Source: Deltaproteobacteria bacterium (lineage in GTDB: Bacteria; Desulfobacterota; Deferrimicrobia; Deferrimicrobiales; Deferrimicrobiaceae). Taken from it: a stretch of 40,484 nt of DNA. The notes beneath the pieces are model-generated. The model ran no database searches and had not been told where the DNA came from. It worked only from the letters and a program-made list of their open reading frames with translations. A program made the position numbers and the translations under genes. The number at the start of each line of letters is the position of its first letter. Position 1 is the stretch's first letter. Positions 17,053 through 26,130 of the stretch are shown here, piece by piece. The stretch lies in assembly GCA_021824125.1 (NCBI GenBank), contig JAKALO010000009.1:1-40484 (forward strand). Direction: 5' to 3'.

Positions 17053-18732
17053 ATGCTGATCGAGCTGTCCGTCCGCAACCTCGCCATCTTCGAAGATGTA
17101 CGCGTCCCGTTCGCCCCGGGGCTGAACGTGGTCACCGGGGAAACGGGCTCCGGGAAGTCGATCCTCGTGGAGGCGATACGACTCGCCCTGGGCGAGAAGG
17201 CGGACCCGGTCGCGGTCCGGACGGGGGAGGCGGAGGCCGAGGTCACGGCGCTGTTCGACCTTTCACGACGCGTTGAACTGCGGGAATCGTGGGAGGAGGC
17301 CGGGTTCCCGTGGGAGGATGAGCTCGTTCTGCGCAGGGTGATCCCCGCATCGGGTCGGGCCCGCGCGTATTTCAACGGCCGCCCGGTCGCCCAGTCGGCG
17401 CTGGCGGAGCTTGCGCCGCAGCTGGTGGAGATGGTGAGCCAGCACGGCGTCCCATTCCTGCTCTCCCGCGCGGCCGCTCTCGCGGTGATAGACGAGTTCT
17501 CGGGGACCGTGCCCCAGGCCCAGGAAGCGCGCCGGGCGTACCGCCGCGTCGGCGCGTTGCGCCGCCAGGCCGATGAGGCCGCGGCGCGCGGGGGGAGCGC
17601 CCGGGCGCAGATCGAGTCCCTCGACTACCGGATAGCTGAGCTCTCGCGAGCCGCACTTGTCCCGGGGGAGGAGGAGGAGCTGGCCGCGGCACACGCCGTT
17701 CTCCGGAACGCGTCCAAGGTGCAGGCAGCGCTTCGGGACGCCGAAGAGGCGTTGTCATCCTCCGAGCACTCCGCGGCGTCCACGCTGTCGTACGCCGTCA
17801 CGCGGGCGCGCGAGGCGTCTGGGGTGGATCCGCGTCTCGGCGAGCTGGTGGAGCGCCTGCGCTCGCTCCATAGCGAGCTGCAGGAGCTGGCCCGCGACCT
17901 GGTTTCCCGGGCGGCCAGGGTGACCGTGGAGGCCGACCGTCGCGAGCAGATAGAGGAGCGGCTGAGCGAGATCCGTCGCCTGAAGAGAAAGTACGCCAAG
18001 GAGACCCCGGAGCTGATCGCCCACCTGGACGAGCTCCGGGCGGAGCGAGGATCGCTGGACGCGGCCCTGGAGGAGGAGCGCAGGGTCCGGGATGCGCTGC
18101 GCGTCGAGGAGGAGGGGTGCCTCGCCGGGGCAGTGGCCCTTTGCGAACGCAGGAAGAAAGGGGCGGAAAAAATGGCCGCGGCCGTGGAAAAGGAGCTGTC
18201 GCGCGTCGCGCTCGCCGGCGCGAGGTTCCGAGCCGTGGTCGAGTCCCGCGCGCCCGCGGCCGATTCGCTGTCCGCGTCGGGGCTCGACGAGGCCGAGCTC
18301 CTGTTCTGCGCCAACCCCGGGCAGGACCTGAGGCCGCTCTCCCAGACCGCTTCGGGTGGGGAGCTGTCGCGCGTGATGCTGGCGTTGCGGAACGCCTCCT
18401 CGCGCGGCCGGACCGGGCGGACGATGGTATTCGACGAGATCGACACCGGCATAGGGGGGCGGGTGGCGGAGAGGGTGGGCGCGCGGCTCAAGGACCTGGG
18501 AGGGTCGGCGCAGGTGGTCTGCGTGACCCACCTGCCGCAGGTCGCGGCTTTCGCGGACAGCCACCTTCTGGTCGCCAAGGCCACGGGGAAGGGAATCGTG
18601 ACCACCAGCGTGAAACCGCTGTCGAAACAGGATAGGATAGTGGAACTGGCGCGCATGATCTCGGGGACCGAAGTGACCGGGGAGGCGCGCGCGCACGCCA
18701 GAGAGTTGATCGAGAGGGCCGCGGGGGGATGA
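17053..18732 (+). CDS. recN: DNA repair protein RecN
   Basis: RecN (559 residues) is an SMC-like ATPase that acts at double-strand breaks. The Walker A motif GETGSGKS is at 29-36. A long charged coiled-coil middle (roughly 150-375) is followed by the ABC signature ASGGELSR, Walker B VFDEIDTGIGG and the CVTHLPQVAAFAD segment. It follows nadK after 13 nt, a pairing seen in many bacteria. The stop overlaps the next start by 4 nt. All catalytic motifs are intact. Confidence 0.97.
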   Translation: MLIELSVRNLAIFEDVRVPFAPGLNVVTGETGSGKSILVEAIRLALGEKADPVAVRTGEAEAEVTALFDLSRRVELRESWEEAGFPWEDELVLRRVIPASGRARAYFNGRPVAQSALAELAPQLVEMVSQHGVPFLLSRAAALAVIDEFSGTVPQAQEARRAYRRVGALRRQADEAAARGGSARAQIESLDYRIAELSRAALVPGEEEELAAAHAVLRNASKVQAALRDAEEALSSSEHSAASTLSYAVTRAREASGVDPRLGELVERLRSLHSELQELARDLVSRAARVTVEADRREQIEERLSEIRRLKRKYAKETPELIAHLDELRAERGSLDAALEEERRVRDALRVEEEGCLAGAVALCERRKKGAEKMAAAVEKELSRVALAGARFRAVVESRAPAADSLSASGLDEAELLFCANPGQDLRPLSQTASGGELSRVMLALRNASSRGRTGRTMVFDEIDTGIGGRVAERVGARLKDLGGSAQVVCVTHLPQVAAFADSHLLVAKATGKGIVTTSVKPLSKQDRIVELARMISGTEVTGEARAHARELIERAAGG

Positions 18733-19199
18733 TCCGCAAGGCGAGGATGAGGGACGTCAAGACGATCCAGAAACTTATCTCCGAGTACGCCCGGAAGGGG
18801 GACATGCTTCCGCGGTCGCTCAGCGAGATCTACGAGAACCTGCGCGACTACTTCGTTTTCGAGGAGGACGGCGGCGAGGTGATCGGGTCGGCCGCCGTCC
18901 ACATAATGTGGGAGGACCTGGCCGAGGTCCGATCGCTCGCCGTGCGCGAGGACAGCATGCGCCGCGGGGTCGGGACGCGTCTGGTCGAGGCGTGCGTCTC
19001 CGAAGCGATCGTCCTGGGAATCACGCGGGTGTTCGCGCTCACGTACAAGCCCGGGTTCTTTGAAAAGCTCGGGTTCAGGCAGGTGGACAAGTCCGAGCTG
19101 CCGCAAAAGATCTGGTCCGATTGCCTCAAGTGCTCCAAGTTCCCGGATTGCGACGAAGTCGCGCTGGTGGCCGATTTGACGGGGAAGCGGAATGCCTGA
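18729..19199 (+). CDS. GNAT N-acetyltransferase, ArgA-like
   Basis: The 156-residue GNAT-fold protein has the acetyl-CoA-binding region at about 67-93 (VRSLAVREDSMRRGVGTRL). The tail GFFEKLGFRQVDKSELPQKIW and a CLKCSKFPDCDE segment are typical of short, stand-alone N-acetylglutamate synthase-like proteins. Members of that group start arginine biosynthesis, but the substrate cannot be proven from sequence. The two cysteine pairs near the end might bind metal. Start and recN stop overlap by 4 nt. Confidence 0.85.
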   Translation: MIRKARMRDVKTIQKLISEYARKGDMLPRSLSEIYENLRDYFVFEEDGGEVIGSAAVHIMWEDLAEVRSLAVREDSMRRGVGTRLVEACVSEAIVLGITRVFALTYKPGFFEKLGFRQVDKSELPQKIWSDCLKCSKFPDCDEVALVADLTGKRNA

Positions 19200-20526
19200 G
19201 GCCCTCTTCGGCCTCGTCGAGAGGGAAGTGGCGCGGCGCGGCGGGGGGCAGTCCGAGCTGTACCTCTCGCGGGAGCGGGCTCGACGGTACGACGCGCGCG
19301 GGGGAGGTATCGACTCCATCTCCTTTTCCGACTCCCTCTCCCTCGGCGTTCGCGTCTTCCGGAACGGCAGGATGGGGTTCTCCTACGGATTTCGCGAAGA
19401 CGGGGAGGAGATAGCCCGTATGGTCGACGCGGCCGTTTTCTGCGCCGACTCCTCCGACCCGGATCCCGCCTACGGTCTGCCGGACGCCGGCGCGGGACTC
19501 TCCGGGACCAACCTGTTCGACCCCGCCTGGGAGAGCGTGGACGACCGGGAGAAGGCGGAGTTCGCCTCCTTCCTGGAGAGCGCGACCCTCGCATTCGACC
19601 CCCGGATGAAGCGGGTGCGGTCCGCCTCACTGAAGGAGACGGTCGAGGAAATCCGGTTCTGGAATTCCTCGGGCCGGTCCGGGCTCTGTCGCGCTTCGCG
19701 TTACTTCGCCAGCGTTGATTCGGTGGCGGAGCAGGGGGACGAGTCCCAGACCGGTTACGGGTTCGGATTCGCGCGGCGGTTCGCAGACCTTCGGGCCCGC
19801 GCAATCGCGGAGGAAGCGGGGCGAAGGGCCGTTCGGATGTTGGGCGCCCGGCGCCTCCCGACGGGGCGCCGGCCGGCGATCCTCGAGAACGGGGCGGCCG
19901 CCGAGCTCATAGAGGTGATGATCCCCTCCTTTCTCGCCTCCCAGGTGGCCAAGGGGAAGTCGATGCTTGCGGGAAAAACGGGAAAGGCGGTCGCCTCGGA
20001 AAACGTACGGATAGCCGACGATCCCCTGGACCCGGCGGGCAGCGGCGCCGCGTCCTTCGACGGGGAGGGGACGCCATCGCGCCTTAACGTCCTCGTGGCC
20101 GGGGGAGTGCTCAAGGGGTTCCTCTCCGATTCCTTCTGGGGCCGCAAGCTCGGGACCGGTTCGACCGGGAGCTGCCGCCGCCCGGGATCGAAGACGCCCC
20201 CGACGCCCGGGATCTCCAACCTGCTCGTTTCCCCGGGGGACATGACGCCGGAGGATATGCGAAGGAGGCTGGGGGCCGGGATCCTGCTGACGGAGTTCCT
20301 GGGGATCCACACTGCCGACCCCGTTTCCGGCGACTTTTCGGTCGGGGCGGCCGGGATCCGGTTCGAGGGGGGAGAAGAGAGGGAGCCGGTGCGCGGATTT
20401 GCCGTCTCCGGGAACGTCCTGTCCCTGCTGTCGCAGGTGGCGGAGGCGGGATCCGACTTCCGTTGGTTCGGCAACGTCGGGTCCCCGTCCCTGGCGATTC
20501 CGGAGATTTCGGTGGGAGGGGAATAG
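19192..20526 (+). CDS. TldE/PmbA-family metalloprotease-like protein
   Basis: The 444-residue protein belongs to the TldD/TldE (PmbA) family. In characterised pairs TldD holds the zinc site and TldE is the non-metal partner; together they cleave modified peptides such as microcins. The sequence shows the family's C-terminal block (GDFSVGAAGIRFEGGE, then RGFAVSGNVLSLL and SPSLAIPEISVGG) and no HExxxH motif, so TldE/PmbA is the better call. No tldD is present in the window. It overlaps the acetyltransferase gene by 8 nt. Confidence 0.87.
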   Translation: MPEALFGLVEREVARRGGGQSELYLSRERARRYDARGGGIDSISFSDSLSLGVRVFRNGRMGFSYGFREDGEEIARMVDAAVFCADSSDPDPAYGLPDAGAGLSGTNLFDPAWESVDDREKAEFASFLESATLAFDPRMKRVRSASLKETVEEIRFWNSSGRSGLCRASRYFASVDSVAEQGDESQTGYGFGFARRFADLRARAIAEEAGRRAVRMLGARRLPTGRRPAILENGAAAELIEVMIPSFLASQVAKGKSMLAGKTGKAVASENVRIADDPLDPAGSGAASFDGEGTPSRLNVLVAGGVLKGFLSDSFWGRKLGTGSTGSCRRPGSKTPPTPGISNLLVSPGDMTPEDMRRRLGAGILLTEFLGIHTADPVSGDFSVGAAGIRFEGGEEREPVRGFAVSGNVLSLLSQVAEAGSDFRWFGNVGSPSLAIPEISVGGE

Positions 20527-20528
20527 TG

Positions 20529-21194
20529 ATGGCGGCGGAGCCGCTTTTCATATTCGACCTCGACAACACGCTTTACCCGCCGGAGGTGACCCTCTGGCGG
20601 ATCGTGGACGCGCGGATCGAGCGGTATGTCCAGGAGCGGCTCGGAGTGGACCCGGAATCGGCACGCCGGATCCGCAAGGAGTTCCTGCGGGAGTTCGGGA
20701 CCACGCTTCGGGGCCTGATGAACTATCACGGCGTCCCCCCGGGGGAGTACCTCGATTTCGTCCACGACGTGCCGATACACGAGATCGTCCCTCCTCGCCC
20801 CGAACTCCACCGGATGCTCTCCGGGCTTCCGGGCAGGCGGGTGGTGTTCACGAACGGATCGGAGGCGTACGCGCGGAGGGTCCTCGCGGCCCTCGGCGTT
20901 TCGGACCTGATGGAAGGGATTTACGGGATCGAGTTCATGGAGTACATCGCCAAGCCGTCGCCATACCCGTACGCCAAGCTCCTGCAGGCGACGGGGGCGC
21001 GCGCCTGGGAGTCCCTTTTCTGCGAGGACGTCCGCGAGAACCTGCTCCCGGCCCGCGAGCTGGGGATGTTCACCGTCTGGGTGGGGGGGAAGGAAGAAAC
21101 CTCCCCGGCCCATGCGGTCGTGAAAGACGTGTGCGATCTTCCGGGAATTCTCCACAGGTTCCTGGAGCCCGATATTTCAGGAGGAAGTCGATGA
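20529..21194 (+). CDS. HAD-family hydrolase, pyrimidine 5'-nucleotidase-like
   Basis: The 221-residue phosphatase starts at ATG 20529, preceded by a G-rich Shine-Dalgarno (GGGAGGGG). HAD motif I is FDLDNTLYP with nucleophile D10 and acid D12; motif II is FTNGS, the conserved lysine is in AKPSPYPY and motif III is CEDVREN. Cap features resemble the SDT1/pyrimidine 5'-nucleotidase subgroup (DNTLYP). A role in nucleotide or cofactor dephosphorylation is plausible but unproven. It is coupled to the next gene by an ATGA overlap. Confidence 0.88.
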   Translation: MAAEPLFIFDLDNTLYPPEVTLWRIVDARIERYVQERLGVDPESARRIRKEFLREFGTTLRGLMNYHGVPPGEYLDFVHDVPIHEIVPPRPELHRMLSGLPGRRVVFTNGSEAYARRVLAALGVSDLMEGIYGIEFMEYIAKPSPYPYAKLLQATGARAWESLFCEDVRENLLPARELGMFTVWVGGKEETSPAHAVVKDVCDLPGILHRFLEPDISGGSR

Positions 21195-23425
21195 CGGAGA
21201 AGAAAGCAAAGCGCAGGTACTGGAGAAGGCCCTCCCGCCGCAAGGAAGGGGAGGAGGCGCCCGGGGCCGTGCAATCGGACCTGCAGCAAGGCGACGAAGG
21301 CGAACCGCGCGTCGAAGAGGCCCCTCCATCGCCGGGAGGAGATACTTCATTCCGCGAGGAGGCAGGCGGGCAGCCGGAAGCCGCAAGTACGGAGGAGGGG
21401 GGCCACGCCGCTTCAGGGGCGACTCCGGGTGCGTTGTCCGAGCCGGAAGTCCTCGAGCTGGAGAAGGCGGTTACCGGCGACGCCGCGCCGGAGAAGGGGC
21501 GGAGACGTCCCAGGAGGCGTAGAGGGAAGGGCGGGGCGGCCGCCAAGGCGGGGACGCCGCCCGAGGATTCCCCGTCCCGGCCGGATCTCCCGGTGGTCGA
21601 AGAGGAGGTCCATGCCGGCCGGGAGGAACCGCCTGCCGCGGAGGAGCCGGAATCCACCGCTGAAAGCGCGTTCGAGGGGGAAGGAGCCCAGGCGGCCGAA
21701 ACGGGCGGCGAGCCGAGGAAGGGACGCAGGCGGAACAGGCGCCGGGGGTCCCGCCGTCGCAAGGGGAAGGGCGCGCCCGGCGCGGCCGAGGGCGAGACGG
21801 CCCCCGGCGTTTCCTCGGCGGCCGGAGAGATCGCCGGGGGGGCGGAAGGGACCAGCTCCGAAGAGACGGCGCCGGCCCTGGACGAGGAGGCGCAGTTCGT
21901 GCAAGAGGAGGAGGAAAGCGGGGAGGAGCCTGCCGGGGAGCACGGCAAGGGGCCCAGGAAGATGATGCTGATCGATGGAATCCACCCCGAGGAGATCCGG
22001 GTGGCCTTCGTCAGCGACGGGAACCTCGACTATTTCGAGGTGGAAAACCAGCACAGGAAGCAGTTCAAGGGAAACATCTACAAGGCCAAGGTTGTAAACG
22101 TGGCCCACGCCATCGAGGCGGCCTTCGTCGAATTCGGCGGAGGACGGCATGGATTCCTCCCGCTGAACGAATACTGCGGCGGCGCGCTGATAGACCAGCT
22201 GGGATCCTGGAACGAGGGGGACAAGCGCCCCCACCTGAGAACCGGGACCGAGATCCTTGTTCAGGTGACCAAGGAGGGATCGTCCATCAAGGGCGCCGCG
22301 GTCACCTCCTACATCAGCATCGCGGGCAGGTACCTCGTGATGATGCTGGGAATGAAGCGCTACGGGATCTCCAAGAAGATCACCGGCGAGAAGGAGCGGG
22401 AGCGCATCCGCAAGAACATGGAGAAGCTCGCGTACCCCGAGCACCTCGGGTTCATCGTCCGGACGGTGGGGGCCGGCCAGCCGCTGAAGGACCTGAAGGC
22501 GGACATGGAGAACCTTCTCAAGCTCTGGGACCGGACGGTCGAGGGGGCGCGGACGCAGAAGGCCCCGGCCCTGCTCTACGAGGAGCAGGACATCGTCGTC
22601 AGGACGCTGCGTGACAACTACGCGTCCGACGTCGCGGAGGTGTTGATCAACTCGCCTGACTCGTACCGCAAGGCGCAGGAGTTCTTCGACGTCTACTACC
22701 CGAAGCAGAAGCAGAAGCTCAACCTGTACCAGCAGAAGCGCCCCCTGTTCTCCAAGTTCAACCTGGACGAGCAGCTGGAGAAGGCGTGCGCCCGCAAGGT
22801 GGCGCTCCCCTCCGGGGGCCACATCGTGATCGACCGGACCGAGGCGTTGTGGTCGATCGACGTGAACTCCGGCCGCTCGTCCAAGGATAGGGACATCGAG
22901 GACACGGCCTACCGGACCAACAAGGAGGCGGCGTCGGAAGTGGCCCGCCAGCTCCGGATCCGCGACATGGGGGGGCTGATCGTCGTCGACTTCATCGACA
23001 TGGAGAACCGGAACCACAACAAGGACGTCGAGAAGACGCTCAAGGACGCGCTGAAGCGCGACAAGGCGAAGAGCGACGTATCGAGCCTGGGGAAGTTCGG
23101 GCTGGTCGGCATCAGCCGGCAGCGGATGGGGATATCCTTCTACGAAGTGCTCCTGAAGGAGTGCGAGCAGTGCGCCGGCACGGGCACGCTCGCGACGATG
23201 GACTCGGTGGTGGTGCGCCTCTTCCGCGAGGCGCACAACGAGATGTCCAGGGGGCTGCCCAAGGACGTGACGGTCCGCGTCTCGCCGCAGCTCCTCGAGA
23301 CGCTGGTGAACCAGAAGCGCGACGCGATCGCCCTCCTGGAAAAGAAGTGCGGGGGACGGATACTCTTCGTGTCCGATCTTTCCCTTCCCCCGGCCTCCTT
23401 CTCCGTCGGGGACAAGGCGACCTGA
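21191..23425 (+). CDS. rng: Ribonuclease E/G family protein with long basic N-terminal extension
   Basis: This 744-residue RNase E/G starts at ATG 21191. The catalytic part begins near residue 257 with MMLIDGIHPEEIRVAF. It includes an S1-like RNA-binding region (GNIYKAKVVNVAHAIEAAFV), the DNase I-like core with acidic residues in IDVNSG and VDFIDM, and the zinc-link CEQCAGTG. The first roughly 255 residues are low complexity, alternating acidic stretches with arginine-rich patches (GRRRPRRRRGKGG and KGRRRNRRRGSRRR). These probably bind RNA or scaffold partners, like the C-terminal disordered tail of E. coli RNase E but at the opposite end. The enzyme should process rRNA and decay mRNA. Confidence 0.93.
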   Translation: MTEKKAKRRYWRRPSRRKEGEEAPGAVQSDLQQGDEGEPRVEEAPPSPGGDTSFREEAGGQPEAASTEEGGHAASGATPGALSEPEVLELEKAVTGDAAPEKGRRRPRRRRGKGGAAAKAGTPPEDSPSRPDLPVVEEEVHAGREEPPAAEEPESTAESAFEGEGAQAAETGGEPRKGRRRNRRRGSRRRKGKGAPGAAEGETAPGVSSAAGEIAGGAEGTSSEETAPALDEEAQFVQEEEESGEEPAGEHGKGPRKMMLIDGIHPEEIRVAFVSDGNLDYFEVENQHRKQFKGNIYKAKVVNVAHAIEAAFVEFGGGRHGFLPLNEYCGGALIDQLGSWNEGDKRPHLRTGTEILVQVTKEGSSIKGAAVTSYISIAGRYLVMMLGMKRYGISKKITGEKERERIRKNMEKLAYPEHLGFIVRTVGAGQPLKDLKADMENLLKLWDRTVEGARTQKAPALLYEEQDIVVRTLRDNYASDVAEVLINSPDSYRKAQEFFDVYYPKQKQKLNLYQQKRPLFSKFNLDEQLEKACARKVALPSGGHIVIDRTEALWSIDVNSGRSSKDRDIEDTAYRTNKEAASEVARQLRIRDMGGLIVVDFIDMENRNHNKDVEKTLKDALKRDKAKSDVSSLGKFGLVGISRQRMGISFYEVLLKECEQCAGTGTLATMDSVVVRLFREAHNEMSRGLPKDVTVRVSPQLLETLVNQKRDAIALLEKKCGGRILFVSDLSLPPASFSVGDKAT

Positions 23426-23426
23426 G

Positions 23427-23873
23427 TTGGTAGATCCTTCCGTCCAGGACCGCCCAACGCAGGACCGGCTGTCCCGCCTCTGCAGGAGGTACATCCGCGT
23501 CGCCTTCTTCTGTCTCGCCCTGGGGCTCCTGCTGGGGACGGCGATGCTTCTCTTCGGGAACGACAACTTCCTTTTCGTCCACGTACACCTGCTGCTCGTC
23601 GGTTTCGTCCTGTTCCTGATCTACGGGATCGGGTACAAGCTGATCCCCACGATGTTCTTCGGCCTGCCCCGGGTCGTTCACATCGGGTTGGCGGAGGCGC
23701 AGTTCTGGATGGCGGTCGTCGGGCTGGCGGGCATGCTGGTCGGCGCAGTGATGCCGGTGGGCCTTGGCCTGGACCGGATCTCCTTCTTCTTCGGCGTCGT
23801 CGAGGCGGCCGCCGGGATCCTCTTCGCCGTCCTTATGGGCAAAACGATAGGACAAAAACAGGGACGTTCTTAA
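23427..23873 (+). CDS. Small four-helix membrane protein, haem-copper-oxidase-like
   Basis: The 148-residue product starts at TTG one base after the rng stop. It has four hydrophobic segments at about 25-45, 51-76, 92-116 and 119-141. Segment two, HVHLLLVGFVLFLIYGIGYKLIP, resembles a helix of cytochrome oxidase or nitric-oxide reductase subunit I, where such histidines bind haem; this likeness is by eye only. The last seven codons, ending QGRS, fall inside the palindromic repeat at 23854-24009, so the C-terminus was written or replaced by the repeat. Function unknown. Confidence 0.65.
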   Translation: MVDPSVQDRPTQDRLSRLCRRYIRVAFFCLALGLLLGTAMLLFGNDNFLFVHVHLLLVGFVLFLIYGIGYKLIPTMFFGLPRVVHIGLAEAQFWMAVVGLAGMLVGAVMPVGLGLDRISFFFGVVEAAAGILFAVLMGKTIGQKQGRS

Positions 23874-24009
23874 AAACTCTAAAAACTCCCCTTAAAAACA
23901 GGGACGTTCTTAAAAACTCAAAAAAAGCGACATTCAAATCGAGTTTTTAAGAACGTCCCTGTTTTTAACCCTGTTTTTAGGGGGAGTTTTTAAGAACGTC
24001 CCTGTTTTT
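23854..24009. repeat. REP-like palindromic repeat cluster (four 26-bp copies, two per strand)
   Basis: A 26-bp sequence with core CAGGGACGTTCTTAAAAACT occurs at 23854-23879 and 23894-23919. Its exact reverse complement occurs at 23941-23966 and 23984-24009. The block can fold into a long hairpin with a 21-nt central loop. Copy 1 covers the 3' end of the membrane-protein gene, and copy 4 reaches into the stop codon of the convergent lpxH-like gene. Its position suits bidirectional termination. The arrangement is like REP/RAYT elements, but no transposase is nearby. Confidence 0.85.
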
Positions 24010-24778
24010 AAGGCACGAGCGGCCCGGCGGCGTCGTAGGCGCGGAAGCCGAAATCCCCCGAGGAGGTCAGGTAGAAGTACCGCCAATCCTCCCGCCACGA
24101 GGGAAGCACCGCCAGCACCCTGGTCGGCTGGTCCTTCTCAAACCGCAGGAGCCGTTCCGAGTGGAAGTGCCCCAGGATAACGAAGTCCGTCCCGGCCGCG
24201 AACTCCCGCAACGCGAACTCCCGGCACTCCTTTTCCGGGAAAGTCCCCCGGAAGTGCTTGTTAGTGCGCTTCAGTTTCCTTTCCATGCGGTCCGCGAGAG
24301 CCAGCACGATCGTGGGGGGGAGGACGGATACGGTCCCGAAGGCCAGCCGGTTCTTAGAGATCGCCTTCCAGAAACGGTAGGCGACGTCGGCGCGATTGAC
24401 CGTGTCGCCGTGGGAAAGGAAGACCCGTTTCTCACCGACGGCCGCCCGCATCTCCGCTTCGGCCACCGAGTCGAAGGTGTGTCCCTCGTGGTTCTTTTTA
24501 AGATAGAAATCCCGGTTTCCCTCCACGTAATATAGCCGTAGGCCTTCGCGTCGCAGTTCCCGCAGGCGCGAGACGACCGGTTTCTGGAAGCCGAATGTGA
24601 GGTTCGGGTCGCCGAACCAAAGGTCGAAAATGTCCCCGAGCAGGAACAGGGCGACATTTTCGGCGGCGGCTTTTTCGGCGAGAGCGATGAACGTCCTGGA
24701 GTGGACGTCGTCCTGGTTCAGGTGGGCGTCGGACAGGAAGACCGCCCGGTCCGGGGAAATCGGGAACCCTTTTTCCAT
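24008..24778 (-). CDS. lpxH: UDP-2,3-diacylglucosamine diphosphatase-like metallophosphoesterase
   Basis: The 256-residue protein starts at ATG 24778. Calcineurin-type metal motifs are in order: DAHL at the N-terminus, LLGDIFDLWFGD, GNRDFYL, LSHGD and LGHFH. The DAH and GDIFDLWFGD forms are typical of LpxH, which hydrolyses UDP-2,3-diacylglucosamine to lipid X in lipid A synthesis at the inner membrane. The stop codon overlaps the palindromic repeat. Start regions of this gene and the CaiB-like gene are back-to-back (48 bp). A different sugar-nucleotide phosphatase is possible but less likely. Confidence 0.85.
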   Translation of the reverse strand: MEKGFPISPDRAVFLSDAHLNQDDVHSRTFIALAEKAAAENVALFLLGDIFDLWFGDPNLTFGFQKPVVSRLRELRREGLRLYYVEGNRDFYLKKNHEGHTFDSVAEAEMRAAVGEKRVFLSHGDTVNRADVAYRFWKAISKNRLAFGTVSVLPPTIVLALADRMERKLKRTNKHFRGTFPEKECREFALREFAAGTDFVILGHFHSERLLRFEKDQPTRVLAVLPSWREDWRYFYLTSSGDFGFRAYDAAGPLVP

Positions 24779-24825
24779 TGCCTGAATACGATAACACAAG
24801 ATCCGCCGGGAGGGAGGCATTACGG

Positions 24826-26007
24826 ATGACGATGCTCGCCGGGATACGCGTCCTGGACCTGTCGCTTCAACTGCCGGGACCGTTCTGCACGATGATGATG
24901 GCCGACCACGGATCGGATGTTATCAAGGTGGACGAGCCCGAGCCGCGGGTCCGCAACCCCTTCGCGGGAGAGGAGCCGGGGCTCTCGCCTGCCGACCGGT
25001 ACCTGAACCGCGGGAAACGAAGCCTGACGCTCAACCTGAAAACCGGCGAGGGCAGGGAGATATTCCGCAAGCTCGCCGCCACGGCTGACGTGGTCATCGA
25101 GGGGTTCCGGCCAGGCGTCGCCTCGCGGATCGGCGTGGACTACGCGACACTCTCCGCGCTGAATCCCGGGCTCGTGTATTGCTCGATCTCCGGCTACGGC
25201 CAGGACGGCCCGATGCGGAACGTCGCCGGCCACGACATAAACTACATCTCCTACGCGGGGGTCCTCGGGCTTTGCGGCCCCAGGGACTCCGCTCCGACGC
25301 TTCCCCCCGTCCAGATCGGCGACCTCTTCGGGGGGGCGATGATGGCTCTCTCCGGTATCCTGATGGCGCTGCACGCGCGGCAATCCACCGGCACGGGCCG
25401 CTGGCTGGACCTCTCCATGACCGACGGCGCGATGGCGATGCTCTCGATCCACGCCGCGTCGTTCCTTGCGGGAGGAGAGCCCCCCGAGCGTGGAGAAATG
25501 ATCCTTACCGGCAAGTTCCCTTGCTACGAGACGTACCGCTGCGCCGACGGGAACTACGTGAGCGCCGGACCGCTTGAGGGCTGGTTCTGGGAGAGGATGC
25601 TCAAGGCTCTCGGGCGCGAGGACCTGCTGGGCTCCCAGTACCCCGATGGGGAGGAAGCCGGGCGCGTGCGCGGGGAGCTGGGGAAGGTCTTCTCAACGAA
25701 GAGCCGGGACGAATGGGTGGCCTTCTTCAGGGACCACGACGTCTGCCTATCCCCTGTGCTCTCCCTGCCGGAGGCGCTCTCCCACCCGAACGCGAAGGCC
25801 CGCAGGATGGTGATCGAAGTGGAGTCTCCCCTCGGGGGGAAGGATCGGCAGCTTGGGCTGCCGGTCAAGGTCGTCGGTGAAGAGGAGGGCAGGCCCGGCC
25901 GCCCGCCCCGGCTGGGCGAGCACGACGACGAGATCCTGGCCGGCCTCGGGTACACGGATGCGCAGGTCGCGGGGCTCAGGGCAAAAGGCGTGATCCGGGG
26001 ATCGTGA
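24826..26007 (+). CDS. CaiB/BaiF-family protein, alpha-methylacyl-CoA racemase-like
   Basis: This 393-residue class III CoA-transferase fold protein starts at ATG 24826, with GGGAGGGAGG 8 nt upstream. The AGHDINYISYAGVL segment and the later IGDLFGG match the histidine and aspartate of the alpha-methylacyl-CoA racemase catalytic pair. This favours epimerisation of 2-methylacyl-CoA esters over CoA transfer. NPGLVYCSISGYGQDGP is typical of the whole family. It stands alone between divergent lpxH and convergent DUF134 genes, so context does not reveal the substrate. Confidence 0.85.
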   Translation: MTMLAGIRVLDLSLQLPGPFCTMMMADHGSDVIKVDEPEPRVRNPFAGEEPGLSPADRYLNRGKRSLTLNLKTGEGREIFRKLAATADVVIEGFRPGVASRIGVDYATLSALNPGLVYCSISGYGQDGPMRNVAGHDINYISYAGVLGLCGPRDSAPTLPPVQIGDLFGGAMMALSGILMALHARQSTGTGRWLDLSMTDGAMAMLSIHAASFLAGGEPPERGEMILTGKFPCYETYRCADGNYVSAGPLEGWFWERMLKALGREDLLGSQYPDGEEAGRVRGELGKVFSTKSRDEWVAFFRDHDVCLSPVLSLPEALSHPNAKARRMVIEVESPLGGKDRQLGLPVKVVGEEEGRPGRPPRLGEHDDEILAGLGYTDAQVAGLRAKGVIRGS

Positions 26008-26130
26008 GGACTGAATGAGTACAGTCCACGACGGCCGATGGCCTCCTGCTGACACGCCCCTGTGATGCGTTCGGCGGCCCGATTGACGGAGGGGATGTTG
26101 CGACCACCGTCGACGGTTTGTTGCCGCGTG

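Noticed and set aside
23854-24009. CRISPR-like array
   Set aside because: The four copies are in opposite orientations, the spacers are short and similar to one another, and no cas genes are present.
26008-26027. Terminator after the CaiB-like gene
   Set aside because: GGACTG/CAGTCC can pair across 8 nt, but there is no T run and the stem is short.
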